A stretch of 64,000 nucleotides of DNA, taken from positions 37,564 to 101,563 of the forward strand of contig JANQRB010000040.1 in NCBI GenBank assembly GCA_028284775.1. The letters are read 5' to 3'. The notes under the pieces were generated by a model, which did no database searches, had not been told where the DNA came from, and saw only the letters and a program-made list of their open reading frames with translations. Source of the DNA: Candidatus Kapaibacterium sp. (lineage in GTDB: Bacteria > Bacteroidota > Ignavibacteria > Kapaibacteriales > UBA7675). The position numbers and the translations under genes are program-made. Shown piece by piece: positions 1 through 9,555 of the stretch; within the stretch, counting starts at the first letter, position 1; every line of letters begins with the position of its first letter.

Positions 1-156
1 GTCTGTTCCCTGCTGCGACTTAACAACACCCGTGAAGAGGTCAGCCGCCTGCTCAGTGTCTCGCCGCGCGCCGTACAGTCCTATCGCTACCGTATTCGCA
101 AAAAACTCGCTCTCCCGGCCGATGTTAACCTGAATGCTTACCTGCTCGAACTTTGA
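1..156 (+). CDS. TPR/HTH transcriptional regulator, C-terminal fragment (cut by window start)
   Basis: The frame is open from base 1 to the stop at 154-156 and gives the last 51 residues of a protein that begins outside the window. It carries the recognition region of a LuxR-like helix-turn-helix, with the motif SPRAVQSYRYRIRKKL. The two complete regulators at 34170-36266 (SPRSVQAYRYRIRKKL) and 17513-19465 (SARSLGEYRYRIRKKL) end in nearly the same way, so the missing N-terminus is probably TPR repeats plus a coiled coil. It lies 366 bases upstream of the secreted esterase gene on the same strand, the same arrangement as the regulator at 34170 and the giant gene at 36757. The role as a DNA-binding regulator follows from the HTH family; its target is unknown. 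Confidence 0.8.
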   Translation, partial: VCSLLRLNNTREEVSRLLSVSPRAVQSYRYRIRKKLALPADVNLNAYLLEL

Positions 157-522
157 CCCGGCCGTATTGCCGTCCGCTTTGTTTGCATTCAGCTCAGCGG
201 GCCGTTTCCGATGCTGCCGCGCCGGAGCGTTGATTGTTTGCCTGTAGTCGTCGAATCTCAAGAATCTGTATCAGGTGTCATGTTGGTGAAGCATACAGCG
301 GCGCCTGTGGCAGCAGTGGTCGGCCGCGGTCCGAAGAAGTATAGTCGATCTAATCCCGGGCGCAGAAGCGGCTTCTTTGGCACGCCGAAAGGATTTGACA
401 ATTATCGGATTCTGCGTCGTTTTGCAGTGCCGATGTTGCAAATGCCGCTGTGTACATTTACTGAAACTGCTTGCAAAGACGCTCTATCTACGGTGGTTCC
501 AAACAACATCGAAGAGGTAAGC
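157..522 (+). other. Intergenic region upstream of the esterase gene
   Basis: The esterase reading frame stays open upstream to about 211, but that extension has no signal peptide or recognisable domain. I therefore treat it as non-coding leader before the start at 523. I see no clear TAnnTTTG box or terminator hairpin here. Confidence 0.4.
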
Positions 523-2532
523 ATGAAACCAAGATTCTTCGTATTGATGATCGTTATTGTTTGCGCCTTGTGGAGCGCAAGCTCGCTGGCTGAGGTTAAA
601 CTCTTTGTTCTGGCCGGACAATCGAATATGGAGGGACACGCGCAGCGGGGGCAGTTGGAAAAGTTGCTTTGTGCCCTTGAGGAGTTCGAACTGCCTGAGG
701 ACCCAAAAGGCTGTTACCGTGATCTGGAAGACCGCGAAGAGCGCATGTTCGAGACTGTTAGCGATTTTTACTGGACCGGCGAAAAATACGCTTACGGTTA
801 TGAAGAGTGGCAGGCTCGCATCGAAGGCCGGGAACTGGCTGCAAGCGAGGTGTTAAGGGCGGCAATGTTGCAGCCGCTCGATGCCGTGCAGACCATTTCG
901 TTTCAGTATCGCCGTCAGAACGATGGAAGCACGCGATTGGAACGCCGGCCGGCCGGCGGCTTAACAAGCGGATTCGGCAATCGAAATTCCCTGTATGGTC
1001 CGGAGCTTAGCCTGGGGCATATACTGCATCAGGCCTTTCCGAAGGATGAGATTATCATCCTTAAGGTCGTGCAGGGTGGATCGGATTTACATGAACAATG
1101 GCGCAGCCCTTCGGCGGAGGCGCGCCTGGGAGCGGCCGAGCAGGAATCGCTCTATCCTAAACTTATCAGCCATGTGCGTGAGCTTATTGACAATCCGGGG
1201 CAATTCCTGCCGAAATACGCCTCGGGCCCGAAGCCTGAAATAGTGCTCGAGGCCTTTTTCTGGTTTCAGGGTTTTAACGACATTGTCGCCGGCGGCACTG
1301 TCTTTGCCGATCATTATGAGGCCAACCTGAGCGATCTGCTTAATGATGTACGATCGGACTTAAACGCAGCGGATTTGCCGGTTGTCATCGGCCAATCCGC
1401 GCCTGACAGCCCCAACGGCTTGAAAGTTCAGGAGGCGCAGGCGCGTGTGGCGCAAAACCTGCCGCACTGTAAAATTATCGTCACCAGCGATCTGTCCAAC
1501 TATTTCCACTTCGACTCGGGTTCGCACATCATCATCGGCGAACGCATGGGCAAAGCCCACCTCGGCGACCGGCCCCAAAGCAGTGCCGAGCCGATCCTGT
1601 TTATGCCGCGCCTGACTGGTGATGCGGATTTTGCGGAAGCGGACAACAAAATTTCAATAAACGAGGCGTCCGGACAAAGTACGGGCTACCCCGACCTGTC
1701 CCTGAAAACCATTGCGGTGGAACTGGCGTCGCAGCCGCGTCTTGCCGCCATCACGATCTCATTTAAATGTATTCCTGGCGACCTGAGCTATGACGGTCCG
1801 ATTTTTGTTAACAAGGACCTCCATATCGAACAGGCCGGCGCATACCTGCGCTCGAGGATAATCAACGGCGGCGACTTCAGCGGCGAAGATATTCTCCTGA
1901 ATGAGTCCGCCGGTCTCAAAACTCGCTCCTGCAATCATTTTGCGCTTGTAATCGATGCCGAATCTCACCGTAACTATATTAACGGTCAGGCTGCAAGCAA
2001 TGCGCTGCCGGTCGATGACGTCAGGATCGTTGACATTCTCGGCAGCTTCGGTCCCTGGCCGGGAGAGCTGTGGGATATCCGTATGTACGATCGCGCGTTG
2101 TCGGCGGACGAGATCGCGGAACTGGCCGAACGCTGTACCGAAATTCCGGTCCCCGATCCGCCCAATGCGGAGTTTCCAAAACCGCTCTGTGGCCCATATA
2201 TCTGCCTTTGGGGCAATGACGAGGTCGATTTCAACGAGGAACGATTCCAGTATTATCTGCACGCCCAGGATATGGTCTATCGCCATAATATCTTCACGGT
2301 GGAGATGTACCCGACGGGCCGGCTGGATGAATATGTGCTGAATGAACTGGCCGGCGGTCGCAATCTGATGATGTCGGAGGGCATCGTCAGGACTTTTGTT
2401 AAAGACTGGACTTTCGACAAGCCGCTTAAACGCGAAAACGCCAATTTCTGGGTCCACGAAAATTTTCATTCCTTCCAGGGGCAATTGGAGGGCGCCACCA
2501 ATATTCGCGGCAACAAATTTTCCTGGAGATGA
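523..2532 (+). CDS. Secreted CE6/sialate-esterase-like protein with LamG-like and HExxH domains, 5' part of a frameshifted gene
   Basis: A 669-residue product. The start at 523 was chosen because an AGAGG site precedes it and a signal peptide follows (hydrophobic core at residues 5-22, cleavage near SLA-E). GQSNMEG at residues 32-38 is the nucleophile block of the DUF303/carbohydrate esterase 6 (SASA) SGNH-type family, with Ser34 as the likely nucleophile. A W-x-Q-G block (FFWFQG) and a GSHIIIGERMG block with the likely catalytic His follow. A LamG/concanavalin-like domain comes next, ending in YDRALSADEI. The end carries HENFH, an HExxH zinc-protease-type motif that resembles DUF6055 proteins. 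The frame then stops at 2530-2532, and the missing rest lies in another frame at 2529-3665. The likely role is deacetylation of a glycan outside the cell; the substrate is unknown. The esterase call is firm, the DUF6055 call moderate. Confidence 0.8.
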   Translation: MKPRFFVLMIVIVCALWSASSLAEVKLFVLAGQSNMEGHAQRGQLEKLLCALEEFELPEDPKGCYRDLEDREERMFETVSDFYWTGEKYAYGYEEWQARIEGRELAASEVLRAAMLQPLDAVQTISFQYRRQNDGSTRLERRPAGGLTSGFGNRNSLYGPELSLGHILHQAFPKDEIIILKVVQGGSDLHEQWRSPSAEARLGAAEQESLYPKLISHVRELIDNPGQFLPKYASGPKPEIVLEAFFWFQGFNDIVAGGTVFADHYEANLSDLLNDVRSDLNAADLPVVIGQSAPDSPNGLKVQEAQARVAQNLPHCKIIVTSDLSNYFHFDSGSHIIIGERMGKAHLGDRPQSSAEPILFMPRLTGDADFAEADNKISINEASGQSTGYPDLSLKTIAVELASQPRLAAITISFKCIPGDLSYDGPIFVNKDLHIEQAGAYLRSRIINGGDFSGEDILLNESAGLKTRSCNHFALVIDAESHRNYINGQAASNALPVDDVRIVDILGSFGPWPGELWDIRMYDRALSADEIAELAERCTEIPVPDPPNAEFPKPLCGPYICLWGNDEVDFNEERFQYYLHAQDMVYRHNIFTVEMYPTGRLDEYVLNELAGGRNLMMSEGIVRTFVKDWTFDKPLKRENANFWVHENFHSFQGQLEGATNIRGNKFSWR

Positions 2533-3665
2533 GTGCCGAGTGGGGTTCCGACGCCGTTTTTCCGGCTGCGAGCAACACCTTGCTTGGCTATTACACCCTC
2601 AACCCGCACCTGGCCCTCTATGTCAATCAAAGCGTACCGCTGGAAGATATCGGCTGGAAAGCCGACGGCCATGGCGGCCATCAATACGGTGCCTATATCT
2701 TCTTCTCGTATATCACGAACCACTTCATGGACAAGCCATTTATCGGCGCGATGTTTAACAATCCGCGCGTGCGCAGCGAACCGGTCGCATTGGCCTATGA
2801 CATGCTGGCGGAGGCCGGTCACGATATGAAGGAGATTTTCGGTGACTTCGCTGCGCGCACTGTTAACTTTGATTATGCGAACGGCGCATATTATGCACAG
2901 TCCGAAGCAAGCTCCTGGCGGCGTCTGCAAAATGCCATCGACGGCGCGGTGTCGCGTAAATTCGCCGCTCGATACGATGGCGGCGGCACCGGGGGTGCAT
3001 GGCATTCGCCGTCGCGGGAAGTGACGCCCGGCTCCTGGGCCTACAATACTTACGTCGTCGAGGTCACCGAGGACAAAGCCTACTCCTTTGCCTTCCGCAG
3101 CGATGAAGATAATCCTGACTACGAGGATTATCGTATCAGCGTCGTTGTCAGGTCAGGCGATGAGCAAGACCCCATTTTTACGTATTACGCTTTGAACCTG
3201 AAGCAGGATGGTCCCGCAGGACAGTATACCGGCCGTCTCAACGAGGTGCCCGGCAAAGCCGGTGAAACCATGTTCCTGGTGGTTGCCACAACGCCTGAAG
3301 TCTTTAACGGATTCGATACCTACAATTTCGAGTATCAGATTCAGGCGCGCGAGCCGTCGTCCACGGACATAATCTCTGATGTCGATGCAGGCGACGGTAT
3401 CATTCTGCATCGGAATGCGCCCAATCCTGTTAATACCTATACGCGCATCTCCTTCCGGTTGCCATACGCGGCTGAGCTACGCCTGGAACTTATTGACGCT
3501 GTCAGCGGACGGCGGGTGGCGACTCTGGCGGAAGGGCGCCACGGAGCGCAGATCCACAACGTGGAGTTCCGGCCCCGGGATCTTGCGGACGGTGTTTACA
3601 TCTATCGTCTGACGGTGGACGGTGAGTATACCGCGGCCCGCAGCATGCTGCTCTGCCGTCATTAA
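2529..3665 (+). CDS. 3' part of the frameshifted esterase gene: DUF6055-like domain end and T9SS sorting domain
   Basis: A 378-residue frame overlapping the previous gene by four bases (ATGA). Its N-terminus (MSAEWGSDAV, then GGHQYGAYIFF) reads as the direct continuation of the HExxH domain upstream; the Glu in SAEW would suit the third zinc ligand. There is no signal peptide. The C-terminal 90 residues are a type A T9SS sorting domain (NAPNPVN, a GRRVATL turn, LADGVYIYRL). A secretion signal at the end and an export signal only in the upstream frame argue that both pieces were one protein. One extra T in the TTTT run at 2518-2521 would join them as NKFFLEMSAEW. The alternatives are a real frameshift mutation, a sequencing error, or translational coupling through the ATGA overlap. 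Confidence 0.75.
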   Translation: MSAEWGSDAVFPAASNTLLGYYTLNPHLALYVNQSVPLEDIGWKADGHGGHQYGAYIFFSYITNHFMDKPFIGAMFNNPRVRSEPVALAYDMLAEAGHDMKEIFGDFAARTVNFDYANGAYYAQSEASSWRRLQNAIDGAVSRKFAARYDGGGTGGAWHSPSREVTPGSWAYNTYVVEVTEDKAYSFAFRSDEDNPDYEDYRISVVVRSGDEQDPIFTYYALNLKQDGPAGQYTGRLNEVPGKAGETMFLVVATTPEVFNGFDTYNFEYQIQAREPSSTDIISDVDAGDGIILHRNAPNPVNTYTRISFRLPYAAELRLELIDAVSGRRVATLAEGRHGAQIHNVEFRPRDLADGVYIYRLTVDGEYTAARSMLLCRH

Positions 3666-3697
3666 CAATCGATTGATTCGGCATGGTGAATACCTGT

Positions 3698-3759
3698 AAC
3701 AACAGGGAAGCAATCTCATTGAATCGGCAGCCCTTCAGTGAGATTGCTTCCCTGTTGTT
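3698..3759. terminator. Strong hairpin between convergent genes
   Basis: A 21-base inverted repeat (3698-3718 against 3739-3759, apparently perfect) with a 20-base loop lies between the end of the sorting-domain frame and the end of the TonB receptor gene. It is placed to act as a bidirectional terminator. There is no long T-run, so the call rests on stem strength and position. Confidence 0.65.
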
Positions 3760-3873
3760 CTCGTTCAGATGATCCACATGGTTCCGATTCTCGTCGCAGC
3801 GAGAGTCTCATATCGAACGCCCGGAATTAGATTCAATTCCGGACGTCGCTGTTTAGCTGCCTGGTTCCCGGTC

Positions 3874-6243
3874 TCAAATTTCCAGCTTAAATCCGACATT
3901 GGCAAAGAAGCCGAGCCCGAGTCCTTTTTCTTCACCCGTCAGCTCCGAGAAGCGGTCTTCCCAGGTGTTAAACCTGTTGTACAGGTTGTCGAGCTCCAGG
4001 AAGGTGATCAGGCCGAGAGGGCCGAACTGCTTGCGGTAATCCACGCGAACGCTCAGCAGATGAAAGTCCGGCAGCCTGTCGGCATTGCGTTCCGTGATTT
4101 CTTTGGAAAAGCGCATGACCTCTGAGTTGTTAAGAACATTCTCGTGCACGACAAAGCGATCCTTTGGCCGCCCGACATTGTATTTCCATTTGGCGGAGAC
4201 AAACCATTCCCTGTTAATCTGATAGCCGAAGAATACGGAGAAATTGTGCGTTTGATTGTTCGGCGACGTGTATTCGCCAAAGCCATCGTGATCATTGCGT
4301 TTGGCGATGGCATAGGAATAGCTTAGCTGGCCATAGTAGCTGTCGGTAAAACGCTTGAGCAGAATTGCATCAATACCGCTGCTCCAAGCATCGCCCCGAT
4401 TGCTGTATACATTGCCAGCGCTGCCTGTCGGACTTATCAGTTTATCGAATGACTTATAGTAGGTTTCAACTGTTAATTTCAGATCATCGGCCGGCTGATG
4501 ATGTACCCCCAGAATGTAGTGGATCGACTGTTCGTCGCTCAGCAAGTTGTTTGTGCCGCTTGCGGCAATGAATTTGTTGATTGGCTTCTGGTAATAGATC
4601 CCGCTCGCCAGATTGAGCATGGTATTGGCGGCTGCCTGGTAACGAAGCTGAAGCCGCGGCGCAATCCGGCTTGCTTTACTGAAGCCGTTGTACGAGTATC
4701 TGAGCCCGGGTATGACCACGAACTTATCAATCGTTGCGTCAAAACTCGCGTAGGCCGCCGCATGCGTCGCGCCGCCGTCAAAATGATAGTTAACATCCTC
4801 GGGATCCAGTACCAGGAACTTCCGGCCCGGATCTGGTAGCCGGTCATTGCGCGTAAACTGATAGAGCGTGTCCAGACCGTTTTGCCTGAAATTGTAGTCC
4901 AGCTTAACATTCTGAATGTCGATCCCCATGCTGAGCGTGCCCCAGTCGTTGATGGAATAATCAAAATCCGATTTCCAGCCGAGCTCGACTTCTTCTTCCT
5001 TCTGCAGGCCGACATCTTCGCGAAGCTGCAACTCCGATTCGGAGGGCGGCAGCTGCCCGCCGAATTCATCGGCCCAGGCATAACCAATGGAACGGAAGCG
5101 GTCGTTCGTTCGGAAATAGAAGGTGTTGTGCAGCACGCTTGTTTTGCTCGTGAGCAGACGCCAGTTAGCGCCCAGCAGCCAACGGCTCTCGTCGATGTCC
5201 CAGATGTCGTTTTCAACAAGATCATCCGCCTTGATGATATTATGCGGCCCCCTGCGCAAGCGGTCCGTTGAAAAGATGCCGAGCAGACTGATTTTGTTCT
5301 GCGCGTTAAGATGTGTTGTTGTTTTGGCAATGACGTCGGCCAGCGTCGGGTCGCCGAAATCTTCCTGGTCGCCGAGCTCCAGGGCCAGCTTGGCGTCGAA
5401 GTCGCGAACGTTCAGGATCATGGAGGTATTCTCGAAGAGATAGGTCGGTCCGTCGTAGTTAAGCTCCAGGCCAAGCAAGTCGTAGCTGCCGCTGACGGTC
5501 GGCGACTCGGTATTGCCTTCACTGATTTTCAGATCCAGCACCGAGGAGCCCTTGCCGCCGTACTCCGCGCCGAAGCCGCCGCCGTAAAAGGTCGCCCGTT
5601 CGATCAGGCCCGCCGTAAAGACGCTGAAGCGTCCGCCCTGTGTTTCCTGTTCGCGGCTGCCGCCTTCGAAGTGATTGATTTTGGCGAATGGGATGTTGTC
5701 GATCAGGATGAGGTTGTCGTGCACGCCGCCGCCGCGCACCGACATCGCCGAGAATTCGCCCTCCGATGAGCTTACGCCGGGCAGCGTGCCGAGCGTCCTG
5801 AGAATATCGCCCGACGTGCCGGGCGCTCGACGGAGTTCTTCGCGTTGAAAGGAGTGACTCGATACCGGCGCCGCCGCGATTTCCGGTGTTACTGAGACGG
5901 CGTCGCTCTCCAGCGGCGCGGCCCTCAGCTCGATTTCGCTGACATAGCTTGTTTTATCGCGGACGACAAGAACATCGGTTTCCGTATGTGTCACGTAGCC
6001 AACATAGCTGATGCGAATTTTGTAAACATTTTCCGGCAGGTTCTCAATCCGGAAGACGCCTTCGGCATTTGTTGAAGCGCCGCGTTTCGTTCCAACGACC
6101 GCGACATTCACGCCGATCAAGACCTGTTTGGTCGTTGCGTCGACAATGCGGCCCTGGATATGGCCATGTTCCTCGGCGGAAGCCGGAGCGGCAAGTAAGA
6201 GTAAGGACAGAAAGGGCATAAGCAGCCCGGGATTAACGCGCAT
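3874..6243 (-). CDS. TonB-dependent outer-membrane receptor
   Basis: A 789-residue product. The start at 6243 was chosen because a signal peptide follows at once (MRVNPGLLMPFLSLLLLAAP, cleavage near ASA-EE). Residues about 28-105 form a carboxypeptidase-regulatory-like domain (GRIVDATTKQVLIGVNV, with YVGYV), typical of Bacteroidota-type receptors. The plug domain follows (DILRTLGTLPGV, SVRGGGVHDNLILID), then a long beta-barrel ending in F-K-L-E-I. Such proteins import a ligand across the outer membrane using TonB energy. The substrate cannot be read from sequence, and there is no SusD-like partner next to it. It is the last gene of a likely minus-strand operon: small protein (6300-6557), then this gene 56 bases later. 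Confidence 0.9.
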   Translation of the reverse strand: MRVNPGLLMPFLSLLLLAAPASAEEHGHIQGRIVDATTKQVLIGVNVAVVGTKRGASTNAEGVFRIENLPENVYKIRISYVGYVTHTETDVLVVRDKTSYVSEIELRAAPLESDAVSVTPEIAAAPVSSHSFQREELRRAPGTSGDILRTLGTLPGVSSSEGEFSAMSVRGGGVHDNLILIDNIPFAKINHFEGGSREQETQGGRFSVFTAGLIERATFYGGGFGAEYGGKGSSVLDLKISEGNTESPTVSGSYDLLGLELNYDGPTYLFENTSMILNVRDFDAKLALELGDQEDFGDPTLADVIAKTTTHLNAQNKISLLGIFSTDRLRRGPHNIIKADDLVENDIWDIDESRWLLGANWRLLTSKTSVLHNTFYFRTNDRFRSIGYAWADEFGGQLPPSESELQLREDVGLQKEEEVELGWKSDFDYSINDWGTLSMGIDIQNVKLDYNFRQNGLDTLYQFTRNDRLPDPGRKFLVLDPEDVNYHFDGGATHAAAYASFDATIDKFVVIPGLRYSYNGFSKASRIAPRLQLRYQAAANTMLNLASGIYYQKPINKFIAASGTNNLLSDEQSIHYILGVHHQPADDLKLTVETYYKSFDKLISPTGSAGNVYSNRGDAWSSGIDAILLKRFTDSYYGQLSYSYAIAKRNDHDGFGEYTSPNNQTHNFSVFFGYQINREWFVSAKWKYNVGRPKDRFVVHENVLNNSEVMRFSKEITERNADRLPDFHLLSVRVDYRKQFGPLGLITFLELDNLYNRFNTWEDRFSELTGEEKGLGLGFFANVGFKLEI

Positions 6244-6299
6244 GGTAACAATACCCTGAATGATTTGTAGAAAGAGGATTTTTTGTTTGCAAGCAGCTG

Positions 6300-6557
6300 T
6301 TAACATCGATCGGTATTGGCTGAGTGTTCCCGCGGCGCCCAATCGTTATGGCGTGGCTGTGTCAGCCGGCGCAGCGAAAGCAGGGAAAGGCCGAGATTGC
6401 GCATGCGAATGAAAATGCCGTGCAGGTCGGCTTGATCGCGGACCGGACCGACAAGAGTCGTCGTTCCGTCTTCCCGGCGCTGTACCGCCAACCCGCCGAG
6501 TCTCTCCGACCAGCGGTCGCTGAGTTGTCCCGCAATTCTGAATTCGTATAGATCCAT
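6300..6557 (-). CDS. Small conserved protein between a MalT-like regulator and a TonB receptor
   Basis: An 85-residue product with a good GGGGGAG ribosome site eight bases before the ATG. The N-terminal 65 residues (YEFRIAGQLSDRWSERLGGL, then DGTTTLVGPVRDQADLHGI and a LGLSLLSLRRL end) resemble a family of short proteins, remembered from many genomes, that often lie near large LuxR/MalT-like regulator genes. No function is known to me. It has no signal peptide or membrane segment, so it should be cytoplasmic. The gene lies 214 bases downstream of the regulator and 56 bases upstream of the receptor, all on one strand. Confidence 0.75.
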   Translation of the reverse strand: MDLYEFRIAGQLSDRWSERLGGLAVQRREDGTTTLVGPVRDQADLHGIFIRMRNLGLSLLSLRRLTQPRHNDWAPREHSANTDRC

Positions 6558-6771
6558 TCCGACACTCCCCCTGATTGAATGAGAAATTCACAGCGGCAAA
6601 TTAGGGCGGCGAAATGTCGGCGCTGTCAGCCGGGGGGTGCAGGAGAGGGTGTATTCGGGGGGTGTAATTCGCAGCCGGGAGAGGCACTCAACGCAAAGAT
6701 CCGTCCGGACCCTGCTGATTGTCCGGGCTCATGGCAAAGTGAGAAAACGTTGCGGATGTCTGCTAAGTCGT

Positions 6772-9555
6772 TTACAGCAGGCCTAATTCGCTGGCGCGGG
6801 CAACGGCTTCGCGGCGCTCGCTGACGCCCAGCTTGCCGTAGGCATTGGCGATATGGCGTTTAACGGTGTGCAGACTGATGAAAAGCTGATCGGCGATATC
6901 CTGGTTTTTGATGCCCGCCGCAATCAGACGCAGAATTTCGCGTTCGCGAAGTGTTAAGTGTTCGGGCAGGACCGCGCTGCCGTTTGTATTTTTGCGGGCC
7001 GCCGTTGCTGCGCCGGAGTCGACGCGGGCGCTTCCATCGAAGGCGCTCAGCAGACGACGGGTGTAGGACTGCGCCATGCCGGTCGCCAGAGCGTCGCGGA
7101 GTAACTTGCGCATCGCCGGTCCTTCGTCTGCGAAGATGCGGACGTAGCCCTCCGGTTCGGCCGAGACCAGGGCTACCTGCAGGTGCTGCAGCGCGCGTGC
7201 TAGGTCGCCCCTCGCATCGCAGGCCAGGGCCTGGAGTATGCGGATGCCGATCATGCTGGCGCCACGGCGTGCTTCCGCCGCGGACTGCGCCAGGCCTTCC
7301 AGCAGCCGCAGCGCTTCCATAATACTTTTGTCCTTCCCTTCGCTGCGATACCGGGCAATCAGTACCCGCGCCAGCGTGAGGTGCTCGAACTCGCGAATAT
7401 AGCTCAGTTCGTCATCCGCAGACAATTTGTGTTTCCGAGCCCAATCGAGCGCATCCTGCAGCCGGTTCTGCGCCAGCCAGAGGCGCACTTTCAGCGCGGC
7501 CAGGGGACGTACATGCGGTACAGCGTCTCTGACAAAGACTCGCTCGGCTTCTTCGATTTTTTCCAGCGCGGCCTGTGTATTACCCTTCGACTCTTCGAGC
7601 AGTCCTTCCGCCAGGCACCAGCGATAGCGATTTTCCGTCAGGGCGGCCATCTCGCCTAAGCGCCGACCCTGCTGCAGCTGTTCCGTGGCGGCCAGCAGAT
7701 CGTCAAACTCGCGATACAGTTCGCACAGTCCCAGGTGCAGGTCGGCAGTACCGCGAATCACGAGGCCGCGCCATTCCCGGGTGTAGCGTAGGGACTGACG
7801 ATAAATTTCACAGGCCTCGCGCAGCCGGCCCTGCGCCACTCTGACGTCCGCCAGCACGTGTGTTCCGGTGATATGACAGTGCGAGTTACCGGTCTGCCTG
7901 ATCAGCTCCAGGCCATTCAGGAAATAGCGGTAGGCCGTCTCCAGATCGCCCGAGGTCCAGGTAGCCAGGCCGAGGATCGCCGTCGCGCCGCCGCGCCAGA
8001 CCAGGCTGTCCTCCGGCAATTGTTCAAGCGCCTGCCGCGCAAAGCGTTCGGAGGCGCGCATATCGCCCAGCGCCTGGGTGTAGAAAGAACGGGCGGCCGC
8101 AATGATCCCCGGCAGCGCTGGAATCTGGGTTTCGTCCGCTACGATCATGGCCGGCCCGGCTGTCTCTGTCGCTTTGCCTGGGACAGCGCCGGCCGCGAGC
8201 CAGGCTTCGGCTATTCCCAGCCGGGCGTCGGCGGCCTCAAAATGGCTTTCGTCGAGGTAGGACCAGGCCGACCAGACACAGAGAACGGGCCGTGCGCGCA
8301 CAATATCCTCCGGCAGGCGTTTCAGCCAAGCATAGAGCGTGTTGCCGAGCGTTTCGGCAAAGAGCGCCGGCGCCGCCAGCTCGATCTGCCGCGCCGCCAT
8401 CGGGTAATCCTCGGCGGCAATGGCGTGGCGTATCGCCTCCAGCGCCGAAGCATTGGCGTCGTACCATTCGCTGGCACGCCGGTGGCAAAGCCCGACCTTG
8501 TCAGCCTGCTCTTCGTGAAAATAAGCGCGGAGAACATCGCCGAAGAGGTGATGATAGCGGTACCAGCGCCGTTTGTCGTCGAGGGGAATCACAAAAAGGT
8601 TGTCGCGCTCCAGCATTTCCAGGATGTTTCGGCTGTCCGCCAGTCCTGTCACCGCTTCGCAGAGCGGACCGCTAAGGCGATCGAGGATGGAGGTCTGCAA
8701 CAGAAAGTCTCTGACCCGGCCGGATTGGCGGCGCAGGACTTCCTCGACAAGATAGTCGACGATATAGCGGTCATCGCCGGCAAAATCCGCCACAAAGCCG
8801 GGCAAGTTTTCGCGGCCCTGCATCGAGAGAGCGGCCAGCTGCAGACCGGCGATCCAGCCTTCGGTGCGTTTTTCCAGGGCTTCGACTTCCGCCGGCGCCA
8901 GGCGCAGGTCCATCACATCATTGAGGAAAGCCGCCGCTTCGTCGGCGCGGAAGCTGAGGTCGGCCGCCCGGAATTCGAGCGAGTCGCCGCGGGCGCGCAG
9001 ACGAGCCAGCGGCAGTGGCGGATCGCAGCGGCTGGCAATCAACAGGTGCATGCGCGGCGGCATGTGTTCGAGGAAAAATTCCAGTGCGGCGTGGATCGCG
9101 GGCGCGTCGATCAAATGGTAGTCATCGAGAATGAGCACGAGATCTTCCCCGATGGCATTAATCTCGTTGATCAGGGTCGTCAGGATCGATTCGATCGGCG
9201 GCGGCTGCGAAGAGCGCAGCAGCGCCAGGGCTTCGCGTCCGAGGTCTGCGTGGACCTTCTGCAGCGCGGCGATGAAGTAAACCCAGAACAATATCGGCTC
9301 ACTATCGCTCTGATCGAGCGAGACCCAGCCGGTTCTCCGCCTGCCCTCGCCGAGCCCCGACAGCCATTCCACCGCCAGCGTGGTTTTGCCGAAGCCGGCC
9401 GGGGCCGATACGAGCGTTAGTTTGCGTTCCAGCCCCTGGTTCATCCGATCCACCAGTCGGGGACGCGACACCATTCCGGCGCGCCAGCCGGGCACGAAAA
9501 GCTTGGTTTCGAGCAGGGGAATGTTTGTGGACTTATCTGTGGAATTTTCAATCAC
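6772..9555 (-). CDS. MalT-like LuxR-family ATP-dependent transcriptional regulator
   Basis: About 927 residues from the GTG at 9555, which has AAAGG seven bases upstream. The frame is open to a second GTG at 9669 without a good ribosome site. The N-terminus starts as in MalT-type proteins (LLETKLFVPGWR). A Walker A motif (APAGFGKTT) lies near residue 51-59 and a Walker B-like LVLILDDYH near residue 140. A winged-helix/AAA-lid region follows (TEGWIAGLQLAALSM), then a TPR-like array. The last 65 residues are a LuxR HTH (LTLREREILRLIAAG, DIADQLFISLHTVKRHI). Proteins of this STAND class bind an inducer, oligomerise with ATP and activate transcription. The downstream small protein and TonB receptor are plausible targets; this is inference from gene order. 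Confidence 0.9.
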   Translation of the reverse strand: MIENSTDKSTNIPLLETKLFVPGWRAGMVSRPRLVDRMNQGLERKLTLVSAPAGFGKTTLAVEWLSGLGEGRRRTGWVSLDQSDSEPILFWVYFIAALQKVHADLGREALALLRSSQPPPIESILTTLINEINAIGEDLVLILDDYHLIDAPAIHAALEFFLEHMPPRMHLLIASRCDPPLPLARLRARGDSLEFRAADLSFRADEAAAFLNDVMDLRLAPAEVEALEKRTEGWIAGLQLAALSMQGRENLPGFVADFAGDDRYIVDYLVEEVLRRQSGRVRDFLLQTSILDRLSGPLCEAVTGLADSRNILEMLERDNLFVIPLDDKRRWYRYHHLFGDVLRAYFHEEQADKVGLCHRRASEWYDANASALEAIRHAIAAEDYPMAARQIELAAPALFAETLGNTLYAWLKRLPEDIVRARPVLCVWSAWSYLDESHFEAADARLGIAEAWLAAGAVPGKATETAGPAMIVADETQIPALPGIIAAARSFYTQALGDMRASERFARQALEQLPEDSLVWRGGATAILGLATWTSGDLETAYRYFLNGLELIRQTGNSHCHITGTHVLADVRVAQGRLREACEIYRQSLRYTREWRGLVIRGTADLHLGLCELYREFDDLLAATEQLQQGRRLGEMAALTENRYRWCLAEGLLEESKGNTQAALEKIEEAERVFVRDAVPHVRPLAALKVRLWLAQNRLQDALDWARKHKLSADDELSYIREFEHLTLARVLIARYRSEGKDKSIMEALRLLEGLAQSAAEARRGASMIGIRILQALACDARGDLARALQHLQVALVSAEPEGYVRIFADEGPAMRKLLRDALATGMAQSYTRRLLSAFDGSARVDSGAATAARKNTNGSAVLPEHLTLREREILRLIAAGIKNQDIADQLFISLHTVKRHIANAYGKLGVSERREAVARASELGLL

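Noticed and set aside
211..522. Upstream extension of the esterase frame as its true N-terminus
   Set aside because: It would bury the signal peptide about 100 residues inside the protein, and the ATG at 523 has a better ribosome site.
7858..9420. 520-codon plus-strand frame inside the MalT-like regulator gene
   Set aside because: It is antisense to a gene with clear Walker and HTH motifs. Its own translation resembles no family and is rich in Arg, Gln and Gly as expected for a shadow frame.
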